Assembly: GCF_965363235.1 (NCBI RefSeq)
Contig: NC_134846.1
Span: 1,989,001 to 2,053,000 of the forward strand
Length of the DNA: 64,000 nucleotides
Direction of reading: 5' to 3'
Source: Mytilus galloprovincialis
Taxonomy: Eukaryota; Mollusca; Bivalvia; Mytilida; Mytilidae
Position numbers and translations under genes: made by a program. Position 1 is the first letter of the stretch, and every line of letters starts with the position of its first letter. The notes below the pieces were generated by a model. The model made no database searches. It saw only the letters and a list, made by a program, of their open reading frames with translations, and had not been told where the DNA came from. Shown here one piece after another: positions 12,068 to 23,733 of this stretch.

Positions 12068-13085
12068 AAAAAGAAGATGTGGTATGATTGCCAATGAGTC
12101 AACTGTCCACAAGAGACCAAAAATGACATTAACAACTAAAGGTTGAAAACTCAGTACGGCCTTCAACAATGAGCAAAACCCATACCGCATAGTCAGTTAT
12201 AAAAGGCCCCGATATGACAATGTAAAACAATTCAAACGAAAAAACAAACGGCCTTATTCAAATAAAAAAAATGAACGAAAAACAAATATGTAACACAAAA
12301 ACAAACGACAACCACTGAATTACAGGCTCCTGGGAGAGGCACATACATAAATAATGTGGCGGGGTTAAACATGTTAGCGGGGTCCCAACCTTCCCCCTAA
12401 TCTGGGACAGTGGTATAACAGTACAACATAAGAACAAACTATAAAAATCAGTTGAAAAAGGCTTAACTCATGAGATGGACAAAAGTACAAGCGGATGTGG
12501 CCGGGTACTTGTACATCCCGACAACAAAAAGACACTAGGAACAGATATGAGAGTACTCCCAGTTATCTGACAGCTAGATCAAAGCCACTAACAAATATTA
12601 AAAAAAATCATGAACCTTAGACTAAACTATCAATCCGTACACATCCAACATTCAATGGATTTAGTGTAAAGACGTCATAAACAGTCATAGAAAAACATGA
12701 CCTTGTGCAATGCCAGTTACAGGTATCGACAGATTCATTTGAGATTGTAGATCCATGAATATGTATATGTATATAACATACTAGTAATATTTAGTTTGCT
12801 TTTAATTTACTGATCACAAAATCAATATTTATACCAATAAAAACAATATTCAATGATCTTATTACAGTGTGGAATTGGTAACCTTTTAGAATAAGTTTAT
12901 TTAAAGGAGCGATAAGTTTACAAGGATCAGTTCTAAATTTCCGGGTACGGTTAACAACATTCTGTAAAAATGAGGATGTGCTATCCCGTTTGAAATACGT
13001 TTTCTACAGGTACAACCAAACTTCATAAACAAATCTTTATATCTATGGAAAAATTTAGTAAAGACTGCTAAGAGCGTATAGCACC
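12068..13085 (-). mobile_element. 5'-truncated retroelement fragment ending in D1
   Basis: Read on -, the 13085-12780 part contains remnants of a reverse-transcriptase-type C-terminal coding region (YKDLFMKFGCTC, then a SHPHFY-like AHPHFY stretch) with stops. The rest runs into a 3' tail that is the D1 repeat, ending at 12068 in ...ccacatcttcttttt. This suggests that D1 is the 3' end of a non-LTR or Penelope-like retroelement and that short D1 pieces elsewhere are 5'-truncated copies. The clade is not resolved. The copy is broken. Confidence 0.55.
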
Positions 13086-14280
13086 TAGTGTAAAAAGTGT
13101 ATAACTTGCAAATTACATTTTTCCAATATATTTCATGATATTTTATGCATAAATATTAAGTAACGAATTGAAATTACATGTTAAAAAGTTTGGGTGCTGA
13201 TTCTTTATCTTATGTTAAATAGCGATTTGGTCTACTTAAAAAAAAGTCAAAAATTTAGTATGTCTGAAACTGTCAAACTGAATTTAAGACCCCCTTAACA
13301 TAGAATTGTCCATAATTTGAGTTAAAGCTGGTAGACTTTTCTATAATTTTGGTATCATTAGTCCCAATTGTAGGACACTACACTGTAAAAATCATTTGAG
13401 ATAGAGCAGGTGCACTTATTTTTGATTAAATTTAATGTATAAATGAAAATATTAACTGTTTTCTCAGGCAACTTTTAATTCAATCACAAACCCAAAACAT
13501 CACACAAACAAATTACACAAAACATGCACATCTCTATGTTTATTTATAATTGAACAAATGATTAGATAGTTTGCATACTTTATAATATCATTTTAGCGCA
13601 TTACCATGATTACAGTATAAATACACTTAAAAGGAGTTTCCTGTGTAACTGAAATATCAAACATGGAAATAAATACAATTACAAACACATGTATTTATTT
13701 AAGATTTATTTAAGTTACTTTCTTTGCGTCAATATCCAGTGTATAGTTACAGGATTATTGGTTACAGTTATCAACAAACCTACTACTAATATGAAAATAA
13801 AGGGATGTGGTTTGATGAAATAAAATATTGAATCTGAATCAGCTGTTTAATAGATACCAAATGCCGATGCTGTTAACAATCTTAATGAAAAAAAAACTGT
13901 TTCGGGGGATACACACTTCTATCTTCCATTTCAATTGTCAATTTGATTCGATGCTAAATGAATAACAGAGTTTAGCTCTCACAAATATGCGTTTTCCTTA
14001 CTCCATTACACGTCGATTTGTTAACTTACTTTGTGACAATAAGACCTAAGTTTTATATACTCCTATCTTAAAATCTTTATATTGAAATCATTTACTTTGT
14101 AACAGATAGAATGAATTGGAGTATGGCACTATAAATGTTTATAGATAAAACAATTGATGCATATTAATCTTGCATCAAATATGAGAATGCTCAGTTACAA
14201 GATTTTCTAATTTCATTTAAATCCGAACACCACTCACGTACAGGAACTTCATTATAAAAGTATCGTGATTGGACGTTTGG
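13086..14280. other. 3' flank of the GPCR gene, nothing recognised
   Basis: AT-rich, with no convincing coding sequence or repeat family. It should hold the 3' UTR of the receptor gene on -, but I could not choose a polyadenylation site. Confidence 0.5.
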
Positions 14281-15363
14281 TTATTTGGCAGTGCTTGAAA
14301 TCACTAGAGAATCTCTTTGTCCTGCTCCACAACAAATAATGTACTTAAAAGCTTTTCTGAAAGAGGAATTTTTCACTCCAAATATAATCCAGTTAAGTCC
14401 ACTGTTAATTAATCCAAAGCATGCCAAACATTTCTTCGCCATTTCAAGATTATCACTAGGTTCAAGGAAGAGAGTTTCAAAGACTAATGTGACACAATAA
14501 GGCCCCCAGCAAACTGCAAACACTCCAAGTACTAAGATCATCATTTTTGTTTTCTTAATATTGTTTTTCTTTACACGCACGTGCCGAAATGTGTCTTCTG
14601 TCATAGCAGACTTTTCTGATTGTATTGCATTGATCTGTGAAAATGCAATTTTAACAACTTTAACATACATTACAAAATTAGCAATGATCGAGCCGATGAA
14701 AAATAAGAAAATAAGCCCTTTATAACTCTTCGGGTTTATGTACGTTGAGTCGCAAGGTATTCCAGGATACCATGAATTCCAGCCCAATAGCGGAAGACAG
14801 GCAACAAAAATAGAAATAATCCAAGATGATGCCATCAATGAAATCAACCATCTCCTTGTCGCACGACTGGCATGTTGTAAAGGATACATTATTGCGAGAT
14901 ACCTTTCAATAGAAATCACGAGAAGGTTCAAAACCGAAGAGCCAAGAAACGATGTTTCAAATGTGTACCGTAACAAGCAGGTATATTTATCATGTCTCAG
15001 TGAAGCATTGAAAATGAAAAATAAATCATATGGTATCATCACCGTCCCAATTAACAAGTCCGAGGTGGCTAAATTGGCAATCAACATGTTAATCCGTGTT
15101 CTCAGCCTCTTGAATTTGAATATACTTATCAAAATAAGAGTGTTTCCGAATATTATAGGAAGGAATATTATAAGTTCAATGAATAGAAATACCAGTCCCA
15201 GATGAATATATTCTAAACGCCAGTGCATTATTGGTTTAGATATTTCGGTTGTCAAAGAAGATCCATTGTCCATTGTGACTGTCGTTGTTGTAATATTAAA
15301 CGCATGTGCTGTTGCAAAAGTAACATTTGCCATTAAAAAAAAGTAATTCGAAAGTATTCCCAA
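14281..15363 (-). CDS. Class A (rhodopsin-like) G-protein-coupled receptor, single exon
   Basis: 360 aa in one uninterrupted exon. The N-terminus carries three N-glycosylation sites (N13, N23, N33). Seven hydrophobic segments follow at about 55-82, 92-114, 128-150, 173-195, 215-238, 274-297 and 311-330. Class A marks: N74 in TM1, D102 in LATSDLL of TM2, C129 paired with C204 for the extracellular disulphide, ERY (153-155) in place of DRY, W181 in TM4, and CWGP (285-288) in TM6. TM7 is atypical: NPxxY is replaced by NWIIF (324-328). TM5 lacks the usual proline. CC (344-345) is a likely palmitoylation site after helix 8. The PLLGWN stretch recalls adenosine receptors, but the ligand cannot be called; mollusc genomes hold large expansions of such intronless receptors. 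The ATG at 15363 gives a long N-terminus; M11 is an alternative start. Confidence 0.9.
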   Translation of the reverse strand: MGILSNYFFLMANVTFATAHAFNITTTTVTMDNGSSLTTEISKPIMHWRLEYIHLGLVFLFIELIIFLPIIFGNTLILISIFKFKRLRTRINMLIANLATSDLLIGTVMIPYDLFFIFNASLRHDKYTCLLRYTFETSFLGSSVLNLLVISIERYLAIMYPLQHASRATRRWLISLMASSWIISIFVACLPLLGWNSWYPGIPCDSTYINPKSYKGLIFLFFIGSIIANFVMYVKVVKIAFSQINAIQSEKSAMTEDTFRHVRVKKNNIKKTKMMILVLGVFAVCWGPYCVTLVFETLFLEPSDNLEMAKKCLACFGLINSGLNWIIFGVKNSSFRKAFKYIICCGAGQRDSLVISSTAK

Positions 15364-17624
15364 TATTTGTATTATTATTTTCTTTCGCTTAGTTTTTCTT
15401 CATCTCTAAATTGATATTTCTATTGATAAACGCTAAAGTGAGCCATTTCAAATCAACCTATACAATAATATCCTTTCGCATTGGATCATCATTCTATTAT
15501 TTCTATTCACTTCGTATTGTTTGTAATTATATTCTCAATTTATCAATAACATCAGTATTTGGGGCAGATGCATTTATATTAAAATAAAGAACCTTAAGGC
15601 ATTTTTTTATCATATAGGATAATTACTTTCAAGTCATATGCGTCATATTGTTATTGATAGAGTTTTCGTCCGATGTGATTAAGACTTAGTTATATATATT
15701 TCAGGTTATTGATTTCGGTATATTGCGTATCCTAAAGGAAAGTTGGCATTTAAAAATACAACGGAAATGTCATTTAAGTCTTATTCTATAGTAGTATGAG
15801 GTTATCGAATAACGAAATATTAATTTCTGTATTCCTTTGTTCTTTCTGCACATTTTAACCATTCTTTTTTTATTTGTTAATTATCCCACTTTCGTTATAT
15901 TTTAACACCACATCATTTTTTAAGTTTGTCCAATTCGTGTCTTTTCTTAATTTATTTTGTTTATTATTTTCTATTCTTTAAATCCTATCCGGACCCTCTA
16001 TAAAAAAAATATTTGATAACAATTGCAGTGCGCGTGACAAGAGTTTTTCCGGAAAAAACTCGAAACAAAAATTTTGGAAAAGCAGTATCGACCAAGCAAA
16101 AGCTGTATTTAGTTTATTGCAAATATCATTTGCCACATTTTATAGAATTTTATTTTATCTAGAATCTCAATTACTAACATATGATGTGCATATAGTATAC
16201 AAAAGAGGTGTAACAAAGGCTAATCGGCTTGTTCATTTTAGACTTAAGAGGTTCACAATTTTAAATTTGGGAAGGGGTTGGTGAGCTATTGGCATTTTCG
16301 CGGACGAAATATTCATCGGCACCGCACAGACTTTTTTTTCGAGATTTTAATTCTTACGCTATATAATGCTTTCTCGACCTATTGTTTTAAAAAATCAGCG
16401 TTTGGCAAATAATTTCAGTAGATGATTGGATAAGTGAAAAGGTCATCAACTTTATCAGCTCTCAGGACGACGGAATTAACAGGTGTTGAAGAATTTGACA
16501 ACTTTATAAAAGCGGAGTTAATTACATATTCAGATATTAAGCTGGTGATACCCTCAAGGAGTTAAAACATCTAATTGAAGAATCCGAGTATTAATCAGAA
16601 TAACACTATCAAAATGAACTTTTCCTATTGAAGTGATATCTTAACCGAAGATCTCTTAGTTGATACCATATTCCCGAGCTGTCTTGGTATAACGCCATTG
16701 CCTTGTCATGGGCTGTAGCTTTCAATATAGCTACTGAAAAACGGATTTCTAATGGTCAATTTGTTGTGATCTCTCGAAATGTTTACTAACGTTGCCATTA
16801 TTTGGTTGGAATATTTGTGTATCGGATTACAACAGATATTATGCTATTTTCCTCAATTGAAGGCGAATTATCATCAAAATTTATCCTTGCTTGAACACGT
16901 GATGGGTTATGGAGAACTTATGGAGTTTAACTTTCCAAAGCTTTTGAGATAAGTCCCGATTCTTGATAAGACTCTAAAGATTAATGGTTCATGATTAAAC
17001 ATATCGTAAAAACAATCTAATAAAACATATAATATTTGAATTTAAGAATTTGCCGCTTTAGAATCTGAAGCTCTAAATTATTAAAAGTCAAATATATATT
17101 GCTGTTACATCGTGTACATAAAAAAAAAACTGGTGTCTGAGTAATTCTTTTTTTTTTTTTTTTATGTCGGAAACACTTTTTTTGTTATTCGTATTGTTTC
17201 TTTTGCTGGTACAAATCACTAAAATACTGAACTCCGAGGAAAATTCAAAACAGAAAGTTCGTAATCAAATGGCAAAATCAAACACACCAAAGAATGGATA
17301 GCAAAGCGTTAGTCTGTTCAAACGAAACTTATTTTCATAAATGCACGATATATGCAGTTATAATGGAAGTGTAATTGACAAGAATGAAATGTTTAATCAT
17401 CTAATGGACTACTGCGAAGATATAAAATCTAATAGCTTTAAGGAAACTATTGAGATTGAGATGCAACCATACATTACTGTTAGATGAATTATATTGTTGT
17501 AGATAGTAATCTAATATATAATTATACCACTTCTATATAGTAAGTACTATTTACAAAGTATACAATCATGGTTTTTATTTTCGTATCTGCTTGCTTGGTC
17601 TTACTTGAAATGGGGAAATTTTGC
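15364..17624. other. Intergenic region upstream of the GPCR gene
   Basis: No supportable gene. It must hold the receptor's promoter on -. Around 16430-16790 there are short protein-like stretches (on +, ...ALSWAVAFNIATEKRIS) with no extended frame, perhaps an old pseudogene. Homopolymer A and T runs lie at 17120-17163. Confidence 0.45.
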
Positions 17625-17960
17625 GTTCGATCTCCTTCCATGTCAAACTTAAGAATTTTAAAACGTAGGTCGTAAGTTCGATATCTTTCAAAGTCAAACG
17701 AAGGGAATTTAAACAAATGAAATTAGGTCTATGGTTCAATCTCCTTCCGGTTTAAACCAAATAATTTTAAAACTAAGCTCTAAGGTTCAATCTCCTTCCA
17801 GGTCAAATGAAGAATTCTAAAACTAAGCTGAGCCTCGTAGGTTTGGTCTCCGTCAAGGACAAACGAAAGAATTTTAAAACTAAGTTCTTAGGTTCGAACT
17901 ACTTTGAAATTCAAGGAAAACGAAAGAACATAATTATGTGTTCGTTCTCCAACGATAAAG
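17625..17960 (+). repeat. Degenerate tandem repeat, 48-58-bp units with B-box-like motif
   Basis: Six to seven units start at 17625, 17676, 17734, 17785, 17841, 17892 and about 17940. Each begins with gttc(g/a)atctcctt or a variant, then tcaaacgaa, then ttttaaaactaag. The opening motif resembles a pol III B box (GGTTCGANTCC), so the array may derive from a tRNA-like or SINE sequence; that is inference. No tRNA fold is present. Confidence 0.7.
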
Positions 17961-18250
17961 AGATGTGTTGACACAAAATAAAAGATAGATAAAAATACTT
18001 CATTATTGCAAAATTCTTAGTTTTAGTAAATACTTTTCAAGAAATATCATTATTATATAGATATAGTGTTATTGATGATATCAAAAGATACAAAAAATGT
18101 CTATTCTTATTTGAAAAAGATTTTGTTAAAGATTTTCATTACAAAATTTTACATGAATGAGTGATACGTTAAATCTGATAAGCTCAGAACAAAGTAAGAG
18201 TTAAATTACAGAAAAATATAATAGTAAAATCGTTTTTATGAGTTTAAAAT
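17961..18250. other. AT-rich spacer
   Basis: Short AT-rich stretch in which I see nothing of note. Confidence 0.5.
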
Positions 18251-18340
18251 AATAAACGTTTTTAGGAAAATTCCCATTATAGTTTGAGAATACAGAATAA
18301 ACGTTTTTAGGAAAATTCCCATTATAGCTTGAGAATACAG
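18251..18340. repeat. Recent 45-bp tandem duplication
   Basis: 18251-18295 and 18296-18340 are the same 45-bp unit (aataaacgtttttagg... gagaatacag) with one difference (agttt versus agctt). It is a young replication-slippage duplication. Confidence 0.9.
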
Positions 18341-18754
18341 AAATGAAGGTTGCTATAACAACCCCCTTTCAAATAGGCAAACAAGATCCTTTCAAAACAT
18401 TGCCGATACGTTGAGTGCAGAAACAGTTATCCAATATTGTGTGGGGTTTTATGTTTCTAAATCTATTTTAAGCAGAGACATTTACCTGTGAAAATATAAA
18501 CGTCACAAAAAAAAAGTTTTATGACATTGATCTATTAATGTGACGCGCAGTTTATTTTTTGTTTGTGGTATTCTTGTGTTATGTAAATTATTGGGAGGTG
18601 TCCATTGTTATTCTGAGGTTTAAACGTTTTAGTGCACTATTATATAATTCATTTATATATTTTATTGTACTCATTGTTCTTGCGTTTGTTTTTACTGTAT
18701 TCCTTTTACGAAGTGTTGTCATTTTAGAAGTATTTATTTTAACATTTTCATATA

Positions 18755-19060
18755 AGCGGGAGGTTTGGCTAGCCATAAAACCAGGTCCAAACGACCATTC
18801 TTTTTAAACGGCCGGTACCAATTAAGTCAGTTGTAATCTACAGTCCGTTTCTGTGCATGGTAGCGTTTGCTTTTGTTGTAGTTCAGTTTTTCTGTTGTTC
18901 CATTGGTTTCCTTTTATATTTGATGTCTTTCTCTTGGTTTTATTTTTTTTACCCAGATTTGTTGTGCTTAATCGAATTATGACTATTGAACAGCGATATA
19001 CTAATATTTCCTTTATTTGTGGCAGTTTACAACTTTTTTGTAAACGTATTCCTCTGTTAA
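18755..19060 (+). repeat. Dispersed repeat D3, copy 1
   Basis: Opens with cgggaggtttggctagcc and ataaaaccaggt, then gttgttccattggtttcc, ending near ttgaacagcgatatacta. The family recurs at 22588-22870, 25060-25260 and 29228-29450, and its 3' half at 56940-57125. It lies just 3' of the HEPN-STAND-ankyrin gene. The open frames in this stretch on both strands are repeat shadows. Confidence 0.75.
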
Positions 19061-19156
19061 CCTTTTCCCCCTCTTGAAATATTGCTTTAAACGTCATATC
19101 TTACAATATGACATTTCGATAATAACACAGTCACACTCTGTATGATTTAATTAGTT

Positions 19157-22100
19157 TTAGAAACTTTCAAAGTGCAAGATAGTATCATATATATCGTGAT
19201 GCTCACATACAGAGGCAATATCTAATGGTGTTAATCCTAAACTATTACATATTGAAGGATCTGCACCAAAATTTAATAATGCCTCGACAATTTCACATTT
19301 ACCAGAACCAGCAGCTCGATGTAATGCACCGCTACCAATGGTGTTTGCACTATTAGGGTCTGCATTATGTTCTAAAAGCAATAAAACAATTTCAAAATAT
19401 CCATAGAATGATGCTTCAGACAACGCGGAATTACCTTCGTTGTCATATTTGTTTACGTCAGCATTATTAAGAAGCAAAGTTTCTACAACTTTAAAGTTTC
19501 CTGCACGTCCTGCACGAAATAATGGTGTTTCTCCTAACTTGTTTGAAGAATTGATTTCGGCTTTGTTCTTTATTAAAATCTTCACAGAATCTTCTCTTCC
19601 ATAGAAGGCTGCTTCAGAAAGGCAAGAATTTCCATGGATATTACAAACGTTTGGATCGGATTTATGTGTAAGTAATAATTCAACAACCTTTGGATTAGTA
19701 CTTCTGACTGCTATATTCAATGCTGTTTCATTGTTATCATTAACACTGCTGATATCAGCACCATTTTCAAGTAAATAATTCACTAAAGAAATACGACCAA
19801 AATATGAAGCAATTGACAAAGGAGTGTGCAAGTGTTTACTGCACTGGTTGATGTTCGCTCCAAATCTAACTAAAACGCTCGTTATATCGAAGTTATTTAT
19901 GGAGGTAGCCAGTAGTAAAGGATAGTTGTCATCTTGGTCATTAACGTTTGGATCCGAACCGTAGTCTAATAAAACTCGAACGACATCTGTGTGACCTCTT
20001 TCTACTGCCTCACAAAGACAATAACGTCCATTTAGTAACTCTTTAAAGTTTGCATGATGGTCAAGGAGCATCTTGACAATTCCTAACTGTCCACGTGAAA
20101 CGGCTTCAAATAGTGGAGAGACACCAAAGTTCTTTTGCAAAATATTTGGATCCGCGTTCTGTTGAAGTAAAAGATCAACAATGTCAGTGCTTCCATTTCG
20201 ACAAGCAACATACAGTGAAGTCCAACCATTATTGTTTTGTAAATTTACGTCTGCATTGAAGTTGCATAACACTTTTACCACATCAGGAAACCTATTATAT
20301 GATGCCCAATATAGTGGGAATACTCCTGCAAGACTACGTTTATTTGGGTCAGCACCATACGATAACAACATCTGGCAAAGAGCTGTTTTCCCCATTCCGG
20401 CAGCAACGCATAAAGGGGTAAATCCTTGCTGATCGGCAATATTTGCATCGGCTTTTGCCTTAAGCAAGATCGATAATGTTGACGTGTATTCATTTTCGAT
20501 TGCTATACTGACCATACTGCGACCAATCACATCCTGGATGTTAACATTCATTTTAAAGTCTATCAACATTTTTACAATTTCGTCATAACCGGAAGTGACA
20601 GCTATAACTAAAGGGGATCTTGTATCTGATTCATCGAACTGTCGTAGTCTTTTCACGATGTCTAACTTGTTGGTATAACAATATGAAGTAAATTTCTTTC
20701 GATAGATTTCGAACGCAAGCTGTCTGTTATCGAATGCCTTGTCAACATGTCGAAGTATCCTTTTAAAGTACTCGCACTCTTTCTCTATGGGAACTGGTAT
20801 ATAACATCCGTTGTTATCTGCTTCTAGGGATTCAAACTGATAACGTTCAGATACAAACTCTATATTACCATATTGGAGTATTAAATCAAACAGCTCAGTA
20901 CCAACAAAGACAGCTAATATATCAAATAATTTATCGTGTAGTGCTTTATACTTGTTGTCATCGTGTGTGACGTATGACCCTAAAAACATTTCCAGTTGAC
21001 GTTTTAATGTCTTTCTTGACGGCACGCAATTTATCTCACATTCCTCAAATAAAAGCTGTAGAAGTTGTTTATCTTCATCGGATACGATTGAGGACAGCCA
21101 CTCGTCTTCAATGGCGTTATTGAAAAGGACCAGAAGTGCTAAAGAACAAAATGACATTTTGTCATTTTGTAATTGTAACTGTGTTAAGTTTTCTTCTATT
21201 GCACGAACGGGCCTAGTGAAAAAGTCTTTAATGTCATGCTGTCGATGTTCGGGATATAACTTACACAAAAGAGGGAAGAAGTCATAACGTAAAGAAGGTA
21301 AAATGCCTTTAACGACATCTGCCTCGGGTTTTGACAAATACACGCTTGCTATCTTACCTAAATCTTCGGTTGACAATGCAAGATTTGAAGACGACAAATC
21401 ACATACAGATGATGTCAACAGCTTTAATTTCTTAAAACCTTGAGTTCTAAATATGTTTGTTCTGCATGACACCAGTATTTTGGTGTGACGAGCTCGTAAG
21501 ATATTTTCAATATCGTCCTTGTATATTTCCCACGACTCAGCAAGCTGAGTACTCAAAGAGTATTTACCGCATACATCATCGATAATAAACACCTGACTTT
21601 GATCCGGGTTGTTGTAATTCATAATATCTAGGGGAAAATGAACGGGTACTATTTCGCAATTTTCCCCTTGATGTAGACAGATAGCTACGTGATGAATCAA
21701 AGATGATTTTCCAATTCCGGGGTTTCCAATTACAGTAACAATGCTATTCTCACTTATTGCACCAAATAGAAATTTTGCAGCCTTTGTTTCGACGAATAAT
21801 TTATTTTCTGTCTTCCATGTTTCTACTTTCAACTTCATTATTTCTGAAAAATAAATATGTATTGATAATATCAATTAAACTGCAGTGTAATTAGATACAC
21901 AAAATGTAATTGAAAAAAACAAAATAGCTTGAGAGAAACATTGACAAAGGGTTTAACTGTTACGAAACTTTTTTATAACATATTTTTCTATCATAATGAA
22001 AGAAGTCCACGAGGAACAATATATTTACTATTTAGTATTAAGGCTACCAGTATAGCAACACTCATTGTGAACTTAAAAAAAAAAAAAAATGTTCAATCTT

Positions 22101-23685
22101 CATAACACTGTGTAAAACCACCGGAAATAAGTCTAATCGAATCAATAATATCTAAAACTTCCTGAGAAGTACATAAAAAATAATGCGACGAAATATCGTC
22201 TATAAACGTATCAATGAAATAATGCTTAATGGATTTTTTTTTAATTCTACCTTTAACGTTGACCGGAATTGGGTTTTTCAGACTGTTTACAACTTCATTA
22301 AGGTTTTGTACTTCTTGAGTATTCTGTCGTATTTCCAGTAACAACTCTTTATCATGTTGGTTGAGACTGGCTACTTTGATATCACAGCATTCTTGAACGA
22401 ATGGCTGACCACCTAAACGAACAATAGCCTGAAAATATGATTAAACTTGATGATAAATAATGACTTTTATATTCAATGTCCAATTTTGGTGAGACTCTGA
22501 ATGACTGAAATATGATATAATATGCCTTAAATGGATCAAATTGATTTTAATTGTCAAGATAATAAAGATAACTTTTAATATTGTCATAAAGCGGGCGGTT
22601 TGGCTAGCTATTAAACCAAGCTCAACCCACCATTTGTTTCTTATACTGTCCTGTACCAATTCATGAATCTGGTGACAGTTGTTATCAAAGAGTTCGTGTC
22701 TATGTTTGTTGACGTTTGTGTTCCTTGCACTTCAGTGTTCCTGTAGTTCCTTTGTTTTCCTCTTATAGTGTTTCCCTCGGTTTTAGTTTGTAATGCGGAT
22801 TTGTTTTCTCTCAATCGAATCATGGTATTTGAACATCGGTATACTACTGGTGCCTTTATTTTAAGGCACAGTGGAACATGGTTATGTTAAATAAATATAA
22901 ATTATAATTTGTATCAGACTGACCGCCTGTACCACATTTGTAATATATCTATAATACTAAAATTACGAGGTCCGATTTGTCAGCCGTCATCACGTAAAAA
23001 CGACGAATCAAAGAATTCAACTTTATATATAACTAATATAGTACAAAGGTGTAGATTAAAAATTACACCACTCCAGGCCCTTTTGTTTTCCACGTAATTA
23101 ATATTGCCAATAATTAAGAAGTTCCGGGTCGAGTCCGATACCGATACCAATAGTATATTCACCTGTTACCTATTACCTTATCTGTACGTTCCGCATCTGA
23201 CTGGCGCACCACCAAACGGTGTATTTAGGATTAATATGCTATATACACGGGTATAATCACAGGGTTGACACTACTAAATTTAATCATTTAATCAGTAAGA
23301 CTTTCTAAGATAACAATACGAATACTAAAAATCAGGACTAAAGATAAGGCGTATAGGTACAGTTTTCAATTTGTTAGCGTGCATGGCGTAAAACAGTGAA
23401 TCAAAGAATTCAACTTTATTTATAACTAATATAGGACAATGCTGTTGATTAAAAAATACTCCATTCCAGGACATTTTGTTTTCCAAATAATTGAATAATT
23501 AATATTACCAATTGATAAGTTCCAGTTCGACGGGTTCAAACAGAAAGATTTGAAAGCAGAGAAAACTGTGTATCTTATAATCGGCATGACTTTATCAGAT
23601 GACAATACTAATACTAAAATAAGGCTTGCGCATAGTTATATACTTTAATTCAGTCACGGACCCGCGATATCACGGATGTGTTCTA

Positions 23686-23733
<48 letters not shown>

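Noticed and set aside
14738-15205. 155-codon open frame on + inside the GPCR gene
   Set aside because: Antisense shadow of the receptor coding sequence.
17625-17960. CRISPR array or tRNA cluster
   Set aside because: Units are contiguous and degenerate, with no constant repeat and unique spacer pattern, and no cloverleaf; the DNA is eukaryotic.
18559-19097. Several 60-90-codon frames on both strands
   Set aside because: They lie in dispersed repeat D3 and have low-complexity, hydrophobic translations.
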